Source: Pseudomonadota bacterium
Lineage (GTDB): Bacteria > Pseudomonadota > Alphaproteobacteria > Rhizobiales > Beijerinckiaceae
DNA: 15,448 nucleotides
Assembly (NCBI GenBank): GCA_023450615.1
Contig: JAEXGT010000043.1
Location: forward strand, 1 to 15,448
Reading direction: 5' to 3'
Position 1 is the first letter of the stretch. Each line of letters opens with the position of its first letter. A model generated the notes under the pieces. That model did not search any database and was not told where the DNA came from. It saw nothing but the letters and a program-made list of their open reading frames with translations. Both the position numbers and the translations under genes were made by a program. Below are positions 1 to 6,316 of this stretch, piece by piece.

Positions 1-132
1 GTGCAAAGGAACTGCGGCAAGCGCAGAAATCGCAATCGAGAGACCGATCAGCAGAACTTGCGCTTTTCCTGAGATATGCCAGATCCGCTTATACAATTCT
101 CCTAATGAGAGATCAGGATTATGTTCAGGCAT
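1..132 (-). CDS. ABC transporter (exporter-type) N-terminus, partial at window edge
   Basis: This reads leftward from an ATG at 132-130 and stays open to base 1, giving 44 residues that begin MPEHNPDLSLGELYKRIW and continue into a hydrophobic segment (about residues 22-42, VLLIGLSIAISALAAVPLH). A short acidic N-terminus, then an LYxRIW-type amphipathic stretch and a first membrane helix ending in a PL motif, resembles the start of alphaproteobacterial ABC exporters in which the membrane domain and ATPase are one polypeptide. Only the first membrane helix is inside the window, so there is no Walker motif to confirm it and the substrate cannot be judged. No strong ribosome binding site is seen upstream. 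The region is visibly AT-richer than the right half: bases 61-120 are about 42% GC. It could be another membrane protein. Confidence 0.5.
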   Translation of the reverse strand, partial: MPEHNPDLSLGELYKRIWHISGKAQVLLIGLSIAISALAAVPLH

Positions 133-760
133 GTCAACCACTTATCATTGCATGCTCGATGCGACTGACGCCTTCGACGAGCACTTCTATTCTGGGTGCA
201 TGGCGCAATGCAGAGTAAGCGTTGCATGGTACGATTCGATAAAGAAGTTTTCGCAATTGACCTGTGGCTTCGGGCGTCACATTCAAGTATTCGTCGTCTC
301 AGAGCCTAGCATATATACGGCAAGGTTAGCGCATGGCTGATGGCAGTTACAGTAATCGGTGCGCCTGACTCTGCTCGTGCATCAACGGCTGTGGTATGAA
401 GCGAAGTTCCTCACATAGTCACCCGTGCAGCGACTGGAATTCCTTAGCAACAGAGAGCCGTGCTCGGGCAGAGGGCCGCAATGAAAGCCGAAGTTGTTCC
501 GCATATCATCTGATGAGGTGCGCACTCAGTCATAGAGAGCGCTGAATGTCGACAAACAGCAGGCCTCATGGACGCACCTCACACCGCTTGTCCATTTCCG
601 GAAGACCATAGCCTCTCTTGCTCGGCACAAGGAATGACCAGTGATCATGAACCCAGAGAATCCGTTCTGGCCGTGGGCTCCGTCCTGAGGCTAAGGGCGG
701 TCAGCTCAGCCTGGACGTCCATCAGGTGAGCCGCATCCAGGCGTCCTGTATTACCCTGTC
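133..760. other. Gene-poor stretch with no recognisable gene
   Basis: No convincing coding region was found on either strand. A 69-codon open frame at 131-340 (+) begins inside the start of the leftward ABC gene, is Cys- and Ser-rich, and resembles no family. The rest is broken by frequent stops in all frames. Base composition is lower in GC than the right-hand catabolic island. No tRNA, convincing intrinsic terminator or repeat was seen. The stretch probably contains the promoter of the leftward ABC gene and decayed sequence. Confidence 0.4.
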
Positions 761-1312
761 TCAGGCCTCACTCGCCGACAAGGCCTGTTGCAGTTCGGCG
801 GGGTTGATTGCCACCCTCAGAACCGTTCCGCCAAAATCGAGAACCAAAATGGGTTTTCCATTGGCACGGTCGATCCGTGTGCTCAGTGGTTGCACCGGCA
901 CGCTCTTAGCGTGGTTGGGTCCGGCGTCTGGAGCAAAGGTTCTGGGCGGCTTCCCTTGGTGGGTTCGCACCATTTCGTTGAGAAGATCCGTCACGATAGG
1001 CGTAGAGTCTACCGTTCCAAGAAGAACTTCATATTCACGGCCCGTATCTGTGCGAATGCCCAAGATTACGATCACACCGTCATCTGAGACCTGGACACGC
1101 CAAGCCGTTGAACCGATCCGCTTAACCAAAACCGTCTCCCGATATGCGCCATACACCCTGTGTGGCCTGATCTGCTTCCGTGTCAATCCCGGCGCTTCTG
1201 TTGCACTATCGAGATGCTTGGAGGTCCGCTCTATGGAGTTGTCCGATAGCAGCTCTTGGCACGGGCTGACCTTAGCCGTATTTCCGCAATAGGGCTGCGA
1301 AGCGACCTTCAC
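761..1312 (-). CDS. Hypothetical protein (183 aa)
   Basis: This is an open frame of 183 residues with a GTG start at 1312. It is preferred over the 188-residue frame on the opposite strand (726-1292) because its composition is that of a normal soluble protein. The opposite frame is rich in Ser, Arg, Cys and Thr, as antisense shadows usually are. The N-terminal third is polar and probably disordered. The middle (about residues 55-115) alternates hydrophobic and charged residues (TAWRVQVSDDGVIVILG), as in a beta-rich domain. The C-terminus has another such stretch (residues 154-170, PILVLDFGGTVLRVAIN) followed by a short helix. There is no signal peptide, membrane segment or recognisable catalytic motif. 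The family is not recognised and the start is uncertain, because the only internal Met is late in the sequence. Lower GC than the catabolic island suggests accessory DNA. Confidence 0.45.
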   Translation of the reverse strand: MKVASQPYCGNTAKVSPCQELLSDNSIERTSKHLDSATEAPGLTRKQIRPHRVYGAYRETVLVKRIGSTAWRVQVSDDGVIVILGIRTDTGREYEVLLGTVDSTPIVTDLLNEMVRTHQGKPPRTFAPDAGPNHAKSVPVQPLSTRIDRANGKPILVLDFGGTVLRVAINPAELQQALSASEA

Positions 1313-1330
1313 GCGAGCTAGCTTGAGGGC

Positions 1331-1498
1331 TTAAGTTGACCCGCTCCAGACATTTGGAGCAATCTCCTCCAACACATCGCTGTCGCCGAGAGGCAGATCG
1401 GTTTCCTGCACACACATCCGTTGAGCAAAGACCAGAACCTTCGATTTCTGCTCTAAGCTTGGACCTCGCGCATACTCCAGATCCCAGGGGGATGCCAC
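1331..1498 (-). CDS. Possible very small ORF (55 aa), may be a gene fragment
   Basis: A short leftward frame runs from a GTG at 1498 to a TAA at 1331 and gives 55 residues, including VLVFAQRMCVQETDLP and DVLEEIAPNVWSG. The residue mix (acidic, Leu and Val rich, Trp, few Arg/Ser runs) looks more protein-like than the other frames here. A GGAAG sequence lies about 9-14 bases upstream of the GTG. It ends 18 bases before the start of the 183-residue hypothetical protein and on the same strand, so the two could be co-transcribed. A hairpin (GCTCCA/TGGAGC, 1343-1360) lies within it but has no T-run. It could equally be the tail of a decayed gene or chance. No family is recognised. Confidence 0.22.
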   Translation of the reverse strand: MASPWDLEYARGPSLEQKSKVLVFAQRMCVQETDLPLGDSDVLEEIAPNVWSGST

Positions 1499-1569
1499 TG
1501 CTCAACACTTCCAAGCCAAAGGAGCAGGCGCTGAAGGGTTGAAGCAGGCTGTTTACGAAGGATCCGCCT

Positions 1570-1962
1570 TTAATCGATCGGCGGTCCAACGAATTCGATC
1601 CCGTTCCTGTTGCAGATCGCTGCCAGCATCTGCTGATCGGCCTCCGTGAACGGAGCCGCCGGCGGAAGCGCCAGTTCTTCTGCCTGGACCGAGGCCTCAC
1701 GCACCATATAGGCGAGCACGCCGTCGAAGTGTGCGAGGCTGAGGGCGCCGACTGCGCTGAAGTCGATGCGGTCCAATCCGAACGGGGATGGCACGTCTCG
1801 GATCACATCCTTGATCTCGTTGCCGCGGGCCTCTCGGGGATCGCCTCGGCAGCTGCTTCTATCTGACGGGGCGCTGCGCTGGTGATGCGTTCCGTGAACC
1901 AATGGCCCAGAGACTTCAAGCATCCAGCCTGCCATCCGCCCCACAGGTTGCTCCCATGGCAA
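1570..1962 (-). CDS. Hypothetical protein with cupin-like C-terminal tail, probably a 5'-decayed remnant
   Basis: This leftward frame directly follows the beta-lactamase gene and lies in the same reading frame after its TGA. The last ~75 residues look like genuine protein: DRIDFSAVGALSLAHFDGV, then a helix, a PPAAPFTEAD linker, and a final QQMLAAICNRNGIEFVGPPID. The ending with a helix followed by HG/NGIExxGPPI resembles the C-terminal tail found after the barrel in several proteobacterial cupin-domain proteins; this rests on remembered family resemblance only. The first ~50 residues are rich in Arg, Ser and Gly, contain no cupin histidine motif, and have only a TTG (1962) or internal ATGs as starts. 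The gene has probably lost its 5' part, and the annotated start is arbitrary. Confidence 0.35.
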   Translation of the reverse strand: MPWEQPVGRMAGWMLEVSGPLVHGTHHQRSAPSDRSSCRGDPREARGNEIKDVIRDVPSPFGLDRIDFSAVGALSLAHFDGVLAYMVREASVQAEELALPPAAPFTEADQQMLAAICNRNGIEFVGPPID

Positions 1963-1977
1963 TAAGGCAGAGTGTTC

Positions 1978-3162
1978 TCAGCGTGCGCTCGTCACGCCGG
2001 CCTCGCTGTCCAGCGCAGTCAGGATCCGGTGCGCGGCCTTCACGCGGGCCGGGATGGGGTAGTTCCTGTTCGCCAGCATCACAACACCGATCCCCTTGGC
2101 GGGCACGAAAGCCACATAGGCCCCAAACCCGTTCGTCGACCCGGTCTTGTTGATCAGCACGTCCTTCCGGGGAGGCTGCGGCGGGTCAAACCTCGTCACT
2201 TCATTGGGCTTGAACATCACCTGGACGGAGTTGCCCTCAAGCAGCCGGTCGAGATCCGTCGGGTAAGCGAACATCTCCCACCCGAGGCCCTGCATCATGT
2301 CGCCGACCTTGTAGTACCCGGTGTGCGTGGCCTTGATCGCGCGTTGCATCGTCTCGTCGAGTGTCGAGCTGTTTATGTTCACCTCAGCGAATCCGATCAG
2401 ATCGGCCGATGTCGTCTTCACGCCGTAGGCCTCCGAGTCCCAGATGCCCGGAGATACCCGGATGGGCTTGTTATCTTTGGAATAGCCGTAGGCGTAGTCG
2501 CCTATCCGGTCCTGAGGAACCCTGATGTACGTGCGCTTCAGGCCGAGTGCCGGGAAGAGCATCTGCTCCATAAGGTCGTCGAAGGGCTTGCCCATGCTCC
2601 TGGCGGCAAGATGGCCGAACAGGCCGATGCTCGGGTTCGAGTATTGCCGATGGGTACCGGCGGGATAGGCCGGGCGCCAGTTCCGGTAATAGGCAATCAT
2701 TGAGTCCTGATCGGTGACATTATTGGGAAACTGCAAGGGCAGGCCGCCTGCCGCATAAGTGCCAAGATCGAGAAGGCTGATCTCGTCGAAGCGGCCTCCT
2801 GCGAGAGCGGGCATGTATCGGCTCGCCTTGTCAGAGAGCGAGAGGGCACCCGTCACCTGCGCATACGACGCGAGGGTTGCGGTGAAGGTCTTGCTGATCG
2901 AACCGACCTCGAACAACGTCTCCTCGGTAACCTTGCGCCCACTCTCCTTCGAGGCGACGCCATAGTTGAAGTAGGACCGCTGGCCCCCGATGGTGACCGC
3001 CACGGCCATGCCCGGCACGTCGTACTCGTCCATGATGGGCCGGATCGCCTCAGTCACGATCTGCGCGAGACGATCCTGGCTGCCGCCCTCAGCAGCGTGA
3101 GCTCCTGGGCCGAAGAACAGGGAAGCGGCTGCAAGATATCCGAACCGTCGGCGTGTGATCAT
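1978..3162 (-). CDS. ampC: Class C (AmpC-type) beta-lactamase
   Basis: This is a serine beta-lactamase that hydrolyses beta-lactams in the periplasm through an acyl-enzyme. The 394 residues are close to the usual AmpC length of about 380-390. All three active-site motifs are present: S88-I-S-K91 (EVGSISKTFTA), Y174-S-N176, and K339-T-G341. The N-terminus (TRRRFGYLAAASLFF, cleavage near A23) matches a twin-arginine signal (RR-x-F followed by a hydrophobic run), so Tat export is plausible where many AmpC enzymes use Sec. The start is ATG at 3162-3160, with GGAGGA about 8 bases upstream (3176-3171). It is transcribed away from the ampR-like regulator at 3263, the classical inducible arrangement. 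A related penicillin-binding esterase is the main alternative, but the AmpR neighbour argues for AmpC. Confidence 0.93.
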   Translation of the reverse strand: MITRRRFGYLAAASLFFGPGAHAAEGGSQDRLAQIVTEAIRPIMDEYDVPGMAVAVTIGGQRSYFNYGVASKESGRKVTEETLFEVGSISKTFTATLASYAQVTGALSLSDKASRYMPALAGGRFDEISLLDLGTYAAGGLPLQFPNNVTDQDSMIAYYRNWRPAYPAGTHRQYSNPSIGLFGHLAARSMGKPFDDLMEQMLFPALGLKRTYIRVPQDRIGDYAYGYSKDNKPIRVSPGIWDSEAYGVKTTSADLIGFAEVNINSSTLDETMQRAIKATHTGYYKVGDMMQGLGWEMFAYPTDLDRLLEGNSVQVMFKPNEVTRFDPPQPPRKDVLINKTGSTNGFGAYVAFVPAKGIGVVMLANRNYPIPARVKAAHRILTALDSEAGVTSAR

Positions 3163-3262
3163 GACATCGTTCCTCCGTTGGTTGGCGGACCTTGACCGAT
3201 GGACTGGATTCCCACAAACGAGGAATTCTCGCCAGAGCCATTAGAAAAACTAGGTCTTGACC
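3163..3262. promoter_or_regulatory. Divergent ampC-ampR control region
   Basis: These 100 bases separate the divergent starts of ampC and ampR, the position where AmpR binds in known systems to repress itself and switch ampC. A short dyad TAG-N5-CTA (TTAGAAAAACTAG, 3241-3253) lies about 10 bases before the ampR start and is the best operator-like element seen. It is weak, and does not match the enterobacterial AmpR box as remembered. The ampC ribosome binding site is at 3171-3176. No clear -35/-10 pair could be assigned on either strand. Confidence 0.45.
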
Positions 3263-4141
3263 ATGGCCCGACCGCATCTTCCCCTCAATGCCTTGCGAGC
3301 CTTCGAAGCCTCGGCCCGGCATCTCAGCTTCACCCGGGCCGGGCTCGAGTTGCGCGTGACGCAGGCCGCTGTCAGCCATCAGGTGAAAGGCCTTGAGCAG
3401 ATGTTGGGCGTCACGCTCTTTCGCAGGCTGCCGCGGGGTCTTGCGCTGACGGACGAGGGGCTGATGCTTATGCCCGTGCTCACCGAGGCGTTCGAGCGGA
3501 TTGATGCGACGCTCGATCGGCTGGAGCATGGCCAGATCGAGGAGGTGGTCACAGTCGGGTGCAACAGCACATTCGCGAATGGGTGGCTGCTCCAGCACTT
3601 GGATGAGTTCCGGGCCCGGCACCCTCTGATCGACCTGCGCCTGTTGATCAACAACAACCGGGTCGATGTGGCCGGCGATGGCCTCGACCTCGCCCTGCGC
3701 TTCGGCAACGGATCGTGGCATGGGACGGACGCCGTTCATCTCCTGTCGGCACCCCTATCTCCGGTGTGTGCGCCTGCGACGGCCAAGCGCCTGCGCCATC
3801 CCTCGGACCTTGCGCGGGAAACCCTCTTGCGCTCCTACCGTGTCGAGGAATGGCCCCTCTGGTTCGAGATGACGGACATCCCGTGCCCGACCATCCGCGG
3901 GCCGATGTTCGACAGTTCCGTGACGATGGGGGAGGCCGCCGCGCAGGGGCTGGGCGTTGCTCTCGTTCCGGTCTGTATGTTCCAGCGCGATCTCGCGGCC
4001 GAGCGGCTGGTGCAGCCCTTTCCCGTCGAGGTGCCTGCCGGCTCTTACTGGTTGACGTGGCTCAAGTCCAAGGCTGTGACGCCAGGAATGGGAGCCTTCC
4101 GGGCTTGGCTCCTGCTGAAGTTGGCTGAGTTGGAGCGATGA
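3263..4141 (+). CDS. ampR: LysR-family regulator of the beta-lactamase (AmpR)
   Basis: AmpR represses or activates ampC depending on which cell-wall fragment it binds (UDP-muramyl peptide or anhydro-muropeptide). The 292 residues comprise a winged helix-turn-helix (about residues 6-65, LPLNALRAFEASARHLSFT ... VTQAAVSHQVKGLE) and a periplasmic-binding-like effector domain. Starting at the ATG at 3263, residues 1-140 align gap-free with my recollection of enterobacterial AmpR, which decides the start over a TTG six bases upstream. R133-V-D135, the FDSSVTM motif (216-222) and GSYWLT (260-265) are conserved. The residue matching Gly102 is Ser (N101-S102-T103). It is transcribed divergently from ampC. 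No other gene is close downstream. Confidence 0.92.
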   Translation: MARPHLPLNALRAFEASARHLSFTRAGLELRVTQAAVSHQVKGLEQMLGVTLFRRLPRGLALTDEGLMLMPVLTEAFERIDATLDRLEHGQIEEVVTVGCNSTFANGWLLQHLDEFRARHPLIDLRLLINNNRVDVAGDGLDLALRFGNGSWHGTDAVHLLSAPLSPVCAPATAKRLRHPSDLARETLLRSYRVEEWPLWFEMTDIPCPTIRGPMFDSSVTMGEAAAQGLGVALVPVCMFQRDLAAERLVQPFPVEVPAGSYWLTWLKSKAVTPGMGAFRAWLLLKLAELER

Positions 4142-4596
4142 CGGTCACTGGCTCTGGCGGGGCTGTGCGTAATCGATCACCCATCGGATTGCGCGATGGC
4201 GGGACATGCTCGGCCAGGACGTGAACTTCCGACGGATGGCGCAGCAGTTGCCCCAGAAGCAACCTATGGTCGGCTTGAGGAATCTAGCATCCCATGCGAG
4301 TACGATCCCCATACCCGAGGGTGACTAGGCCATCGAAAGGACTGCTTCTGGCACATTCGCGAAGGAGACCAAATGTCCGTTGATGGAGGAGACAACAGTC
4401 ATTCGCGAGCGCCGGCAACTCCTTCGGATGACCCATTCCTGATTTAGCACGGAGGCCAGCGGGTTCGCCCTCCAGAACCAGTCGAAGGGATTCGAAGCAA
4501 GGATCCAGACGAAGTCTGCGGCGAGCTGGGCGAGCATTGCCGCGAAAAGGTATCGAGCCTGACGGGATGATTGCCCGTCATGAGGGAGAGCGGCCT
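4142..4596. other. Gene-poor stretch between ampR and a truncated small gene
   Basis: No recognisable gene was found. Short open frames exist, for example about 40 codons from the ATG at 4207 on the plus strand (MLGQDVNFRRMAQQLPQKQP) and 70 codons at 4325-4537 on the minus strand. Neither has convincing family features, and none has a good ribosome binding site that I can see. No intrinsic terminator with a T-run was found after ampR. With truncated genes on its right and left of ampC, this looks like decayed or rearranged sequence. Confidence 0.35.
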
Positions 4597-4764
4597 ATGT
4601 CTCTCAAGCCTAGCCTCTTTGCGGTCCTGCTCTTGATCGGCTTTGAGTTAATCGCCCAAGTCCACGACATCTACTCGTCTCTGAGAGACAGAGTCGGAAG
4701 GAATTGCTGCGACGGCGGGGATTGTCGCCCAGCGCCCTACCGGGTGACGCCAGCCGGGGTGTAG
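4597..4764 (+). pseudogene. Small exported Cys-rich protein (DIYSSL...CC..DCRPAPYR family), 3'-truncated
   Basis: The reading frame gives 55 residues from the ATG at 4597, with GGGAG about 9 bases upstream. It has a Lys-containing N-terminus, a hydrophobic segment (LFAVLLLIGFELIA, about residues 7-20) that could be a signal peptide, then HDIYSSLRDRVG, a Cys cluster (NCCDGGDC) and RPAPYRVTPAGV before a TAG. I recognise this pattern from small rhizobial hypothetical proteins in which the CC/DCRP segment continues for roughly another 40-60 residues, commonly ending in a GHWCG-like motif. That part is absent here: the stop follows at once, and the convergent GntR gene ends only 33 bases on. An upstream ATG at 4537 in the same frame has less support. 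It is probably a truncated copy, but could be a naturally short member. Confidence 0.45.
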
Positions 4765-4797
4765 ACGTCCGTCGAGCGAAAGAGGATGAGCGAGCGG

Positions 4798-5517
4798 TTA
4801 CGGTTCCAGATAAAGCGCCAGCCGCTGCGCCGCGTTCTTGAGGTGGGTCTCGGCCGCGTGCCGGGCACCCGCCGCATCGCGGTTGACGATGGCGCTGAAG
4901 ATCGCTTGGTGCTCGGCCTGCACGGCCTGCGTCAGGCCCTCCAACCGTGCCGTGTTGGCCCTGGCCGTGCGGATGAAGGTGCGTACGCGTCGGTCCAGGA
5001 AGTCCGACATGTCGCGAAAGAACGGGTTTCGAGCCGCTTCCACGATGGTCCGGTGGAAAGCGAGATCCTCGTCGACGCCGGATTCGCCCCGGTCGATGGC
5101 CTGCTGCATGGCATCGAGCTGGGCCTGAATGGCTTTCAGGTCCTCGTCCGACCGGCGCGCGGCCGCGTGCTCGGTCGCGCTCGCCTCGAAGGCCATCAGC
5201 AGTTCAACGATGTTGCGGATCTCCTCCCGGTTCGTGAAATCCGCAATATCGAGACGAAAGACCGATACGGCGCCCGGATCCGCCACAAAAGCTCCCGCGC
5301 CCTGCCGCGTGGTGACGAGCCCGTCATGCTTCAACCGGCCGATGGCTTCGCGTACCGTCGGGCGGCTGACGCCGTAGGTCTCGGAGATCTGCTGCTCGGT
5401 CGGCAGCTTCTCGCCGGGGCGCAGGCGCCCCGATACGATTTCGTCCCGCAGGCGCACCGCGACGGTGTCGGCCAGCGAGGGGCCCCGATCGATGATGCCG
5501 CGTGAATGTGGTGCCAT
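4798..5517 (-). CDS. GntR-family transcriptional regulator, FadR/FCD subfamily
   Basis: This is a DNA-binding regulator, typically a repressor released by a carboxylate-type metabolite. The 239 residues show a GntR winged helix at about 14-78 (LRPGEKLPTEQQISETYGVS, RPTVREAIGRLKHDGLV, RQGAGAFV) and an FCD helical effector domain from about 97 to 230. The usual metal/ligand set appears present: D151, H155 (DLAFH), H203 (AEHQAI) and H225 (ETHLKN). The ATG at 5517-5515 has AAGGAA about 9 bases upstream. It is the last gene of a leftward run, 42 bases after an SDR gene, and converges on the truncated gene at 4597-4764. By position it most likely controls both divergent operons around 8086-8293, where a GntR-like site is visible at 8172-8182. 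Its effector is unknown. Confidence 0.93.
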   Translation of the reverse strand: MAPHSRGIIDRGPSLADTVAVRLRDEIVSGRLRPGEKLPTEQQISETYGVSRPTVREAIGRLKHDGLVTTRQGAGAFVADPGAVSVFRLDIADFTNREEIRNIVELLMAFEASATEHAAARRSDEDLKAIQAQLDAMQQAIDRGESGVDEDLAFHRTIVEAARNPFFRDMSDFLDRRVRTFIRTARANTARLEGLTQAVQAEHQAIFSAIVNRDAAGARHAAETHLKNAAQRLALYLEP

Positions 5518-5559
5518 GGGAGGTTGTTCCTTGCCTTAGCTCCCGGGAGCCATTAAACC

Positions 5560-6297
5560 TCAACTGCCTATATAGAGTCCGCCGTTCACGTGCACGCTCT
5601 CGCCCGTGATGAAGCTCGCCCAATCCGAGCACAGGAAGGTGACGAGATGGGCGACTTCCTCCGCCGTGCCGAGGCGTTTCAGCGGTGTCTGTTCGATAAG
5701 CCCGGGGCGAGACGCGAGCAGCGGCTGCACCATCGGGCCGTCGATCAAGCCGGGCGATACCGCATTGACGCGCACCCGTGGGGCGAGTTCCAGCGCAAGT
5801 GACCGGGAGAAGGTCAGCACCGCGCCCTTGGCGGCGGCATAATGCGAATGCATGTAGCTGCCCCGATGACCCGCCATCGACGCGATGTTCACGATGGCGC
5901 CGCCGTCCCGCAGGACAGGGATGGCCGCGCGGCAGGTGTAGAACACGCCCGACAGATTGACATCGATGGACTGCCGCCACTGCTCGTCCGTCATGTCGTG
6001 CACCATCTGGTCGCGGTAGATTCCCGCACCCGTGACGACGAAGTCGACCGCGCCGAATCGCTCCTTGGCGACCCCAAGGCAGCGATCCGCGTCCGCGGAC
6101 ACGGACGCATCGTGCCGCAGACCGACGACGCGTCCGCCGGAAGGGTCGAGTTCGCGCGCGAGCGCGGTGACGCCGGATTCGTCGAGATCGGTCAGGACGC
6201 AATTGGCCTCAAGAGAATAAAAGACCTTTGCGATCGCACGGCTGATGCTGCCGCTCGCGCCGGTGAGGAACAGGGTTTTGCCGGAAAAGTCGAACAT
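5560..6297 (-). CDS. Short-chain dehydrogenase/reductase (SDR) with altered cofactor motif
   Basis: This is a classical-length SDR (245 residues) with a Rossmann fold; it probably oxidises an alcohol or reduces a ketone in the pathway encoded by the cluster. The catalytic residues are intact: S140 (NIASMAG) and Y153-x-x-x-K157. D37 at the end of the second strand (LTDLD) suggests NAD(H) preference. Oddly, the N-terminal glycine motif TGxxxGxG reads T12-G-A-S-G-S-I-S19, so both later glycines are Ser. The usual NNAG reads T89-G-A-G92. Each Gly-to-Ser change is GGC to AGC. The C-terminus (ESVHVNGGLYIGS) is normal. It follows the other SDR gene by 19 bases, and its ribosome binding site is weak (GGCGGAACC). 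Cofactor binding may be weakened, or the protein may be a specialised family. Confidence 0.9.
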   Translation of the reverse strand: MFDFSGKTLFLTGASGSISRAIAKVFYSLEANCVLTDLDESGVTALARELDPSGGRVVGLRHDASVSADADRCLGVAKERFGAVDFVVTGAGIYRDQMVHDMTDEQWRQSIDVNLSGVFYTCRAAIPVLRDGGAIVNIASMAGHRGSYMHSHYAAAKGAVLTFSRSLALELAPRVRVNAVSPGLIDGPMVQPLLASRPGLIEQTPLKRLGTAEEVAHLVTFLCSDWASFITGESVHVNGGLYIGS

Positions 6298-6316
6298 GGT
6301 TCCGCCAATCCGTTCC

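Noticed and set aside
131..340. 69-codon plus-strand frame
   Set aside because: It is Cys-rich with no family likeness, and its start overlaps the start of the leftward ABC gene. No ribosome binding site is evident.
726..1292. 188-codon plus-strand frame opposite the 183-residue hypothetical gene
   Set aside because: It is rich in Ser, Arg, Cys and Thr and lacks any domain-like stretch. The minus-strand frame has a better residue mix. This choice is less certain than the others.
1343..1360. Inverted repeat GCTCCA/TGGAGC as a terminator
   Set aside because: The stem is only 6 bp with a 6-base loop and no T-run follows on either strand. It lies within a possible small ORF.
1972..2703. 243-codon plus-strand frame opposite ampC
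   Set aside because: It is antisense to a gene with all three beta-lactamase motifs, and its composition is shadow-like (Arg/His/Val-rich).
4786..5505. 239-codon plus-strand frame opposite the GntR gene
   Set aside because: It mirrors the length of the GntR frame. The GntR frame has clear HTH and FCD motifs and this one has none.
5324..6202. 292-codon minus-strand frame overlapping the SDR at 5560-6297
   Set aside because: It is an out-of-frame shadow that is mostly Arg, His and Gly; the SDR frame carries the catalytic motifs.
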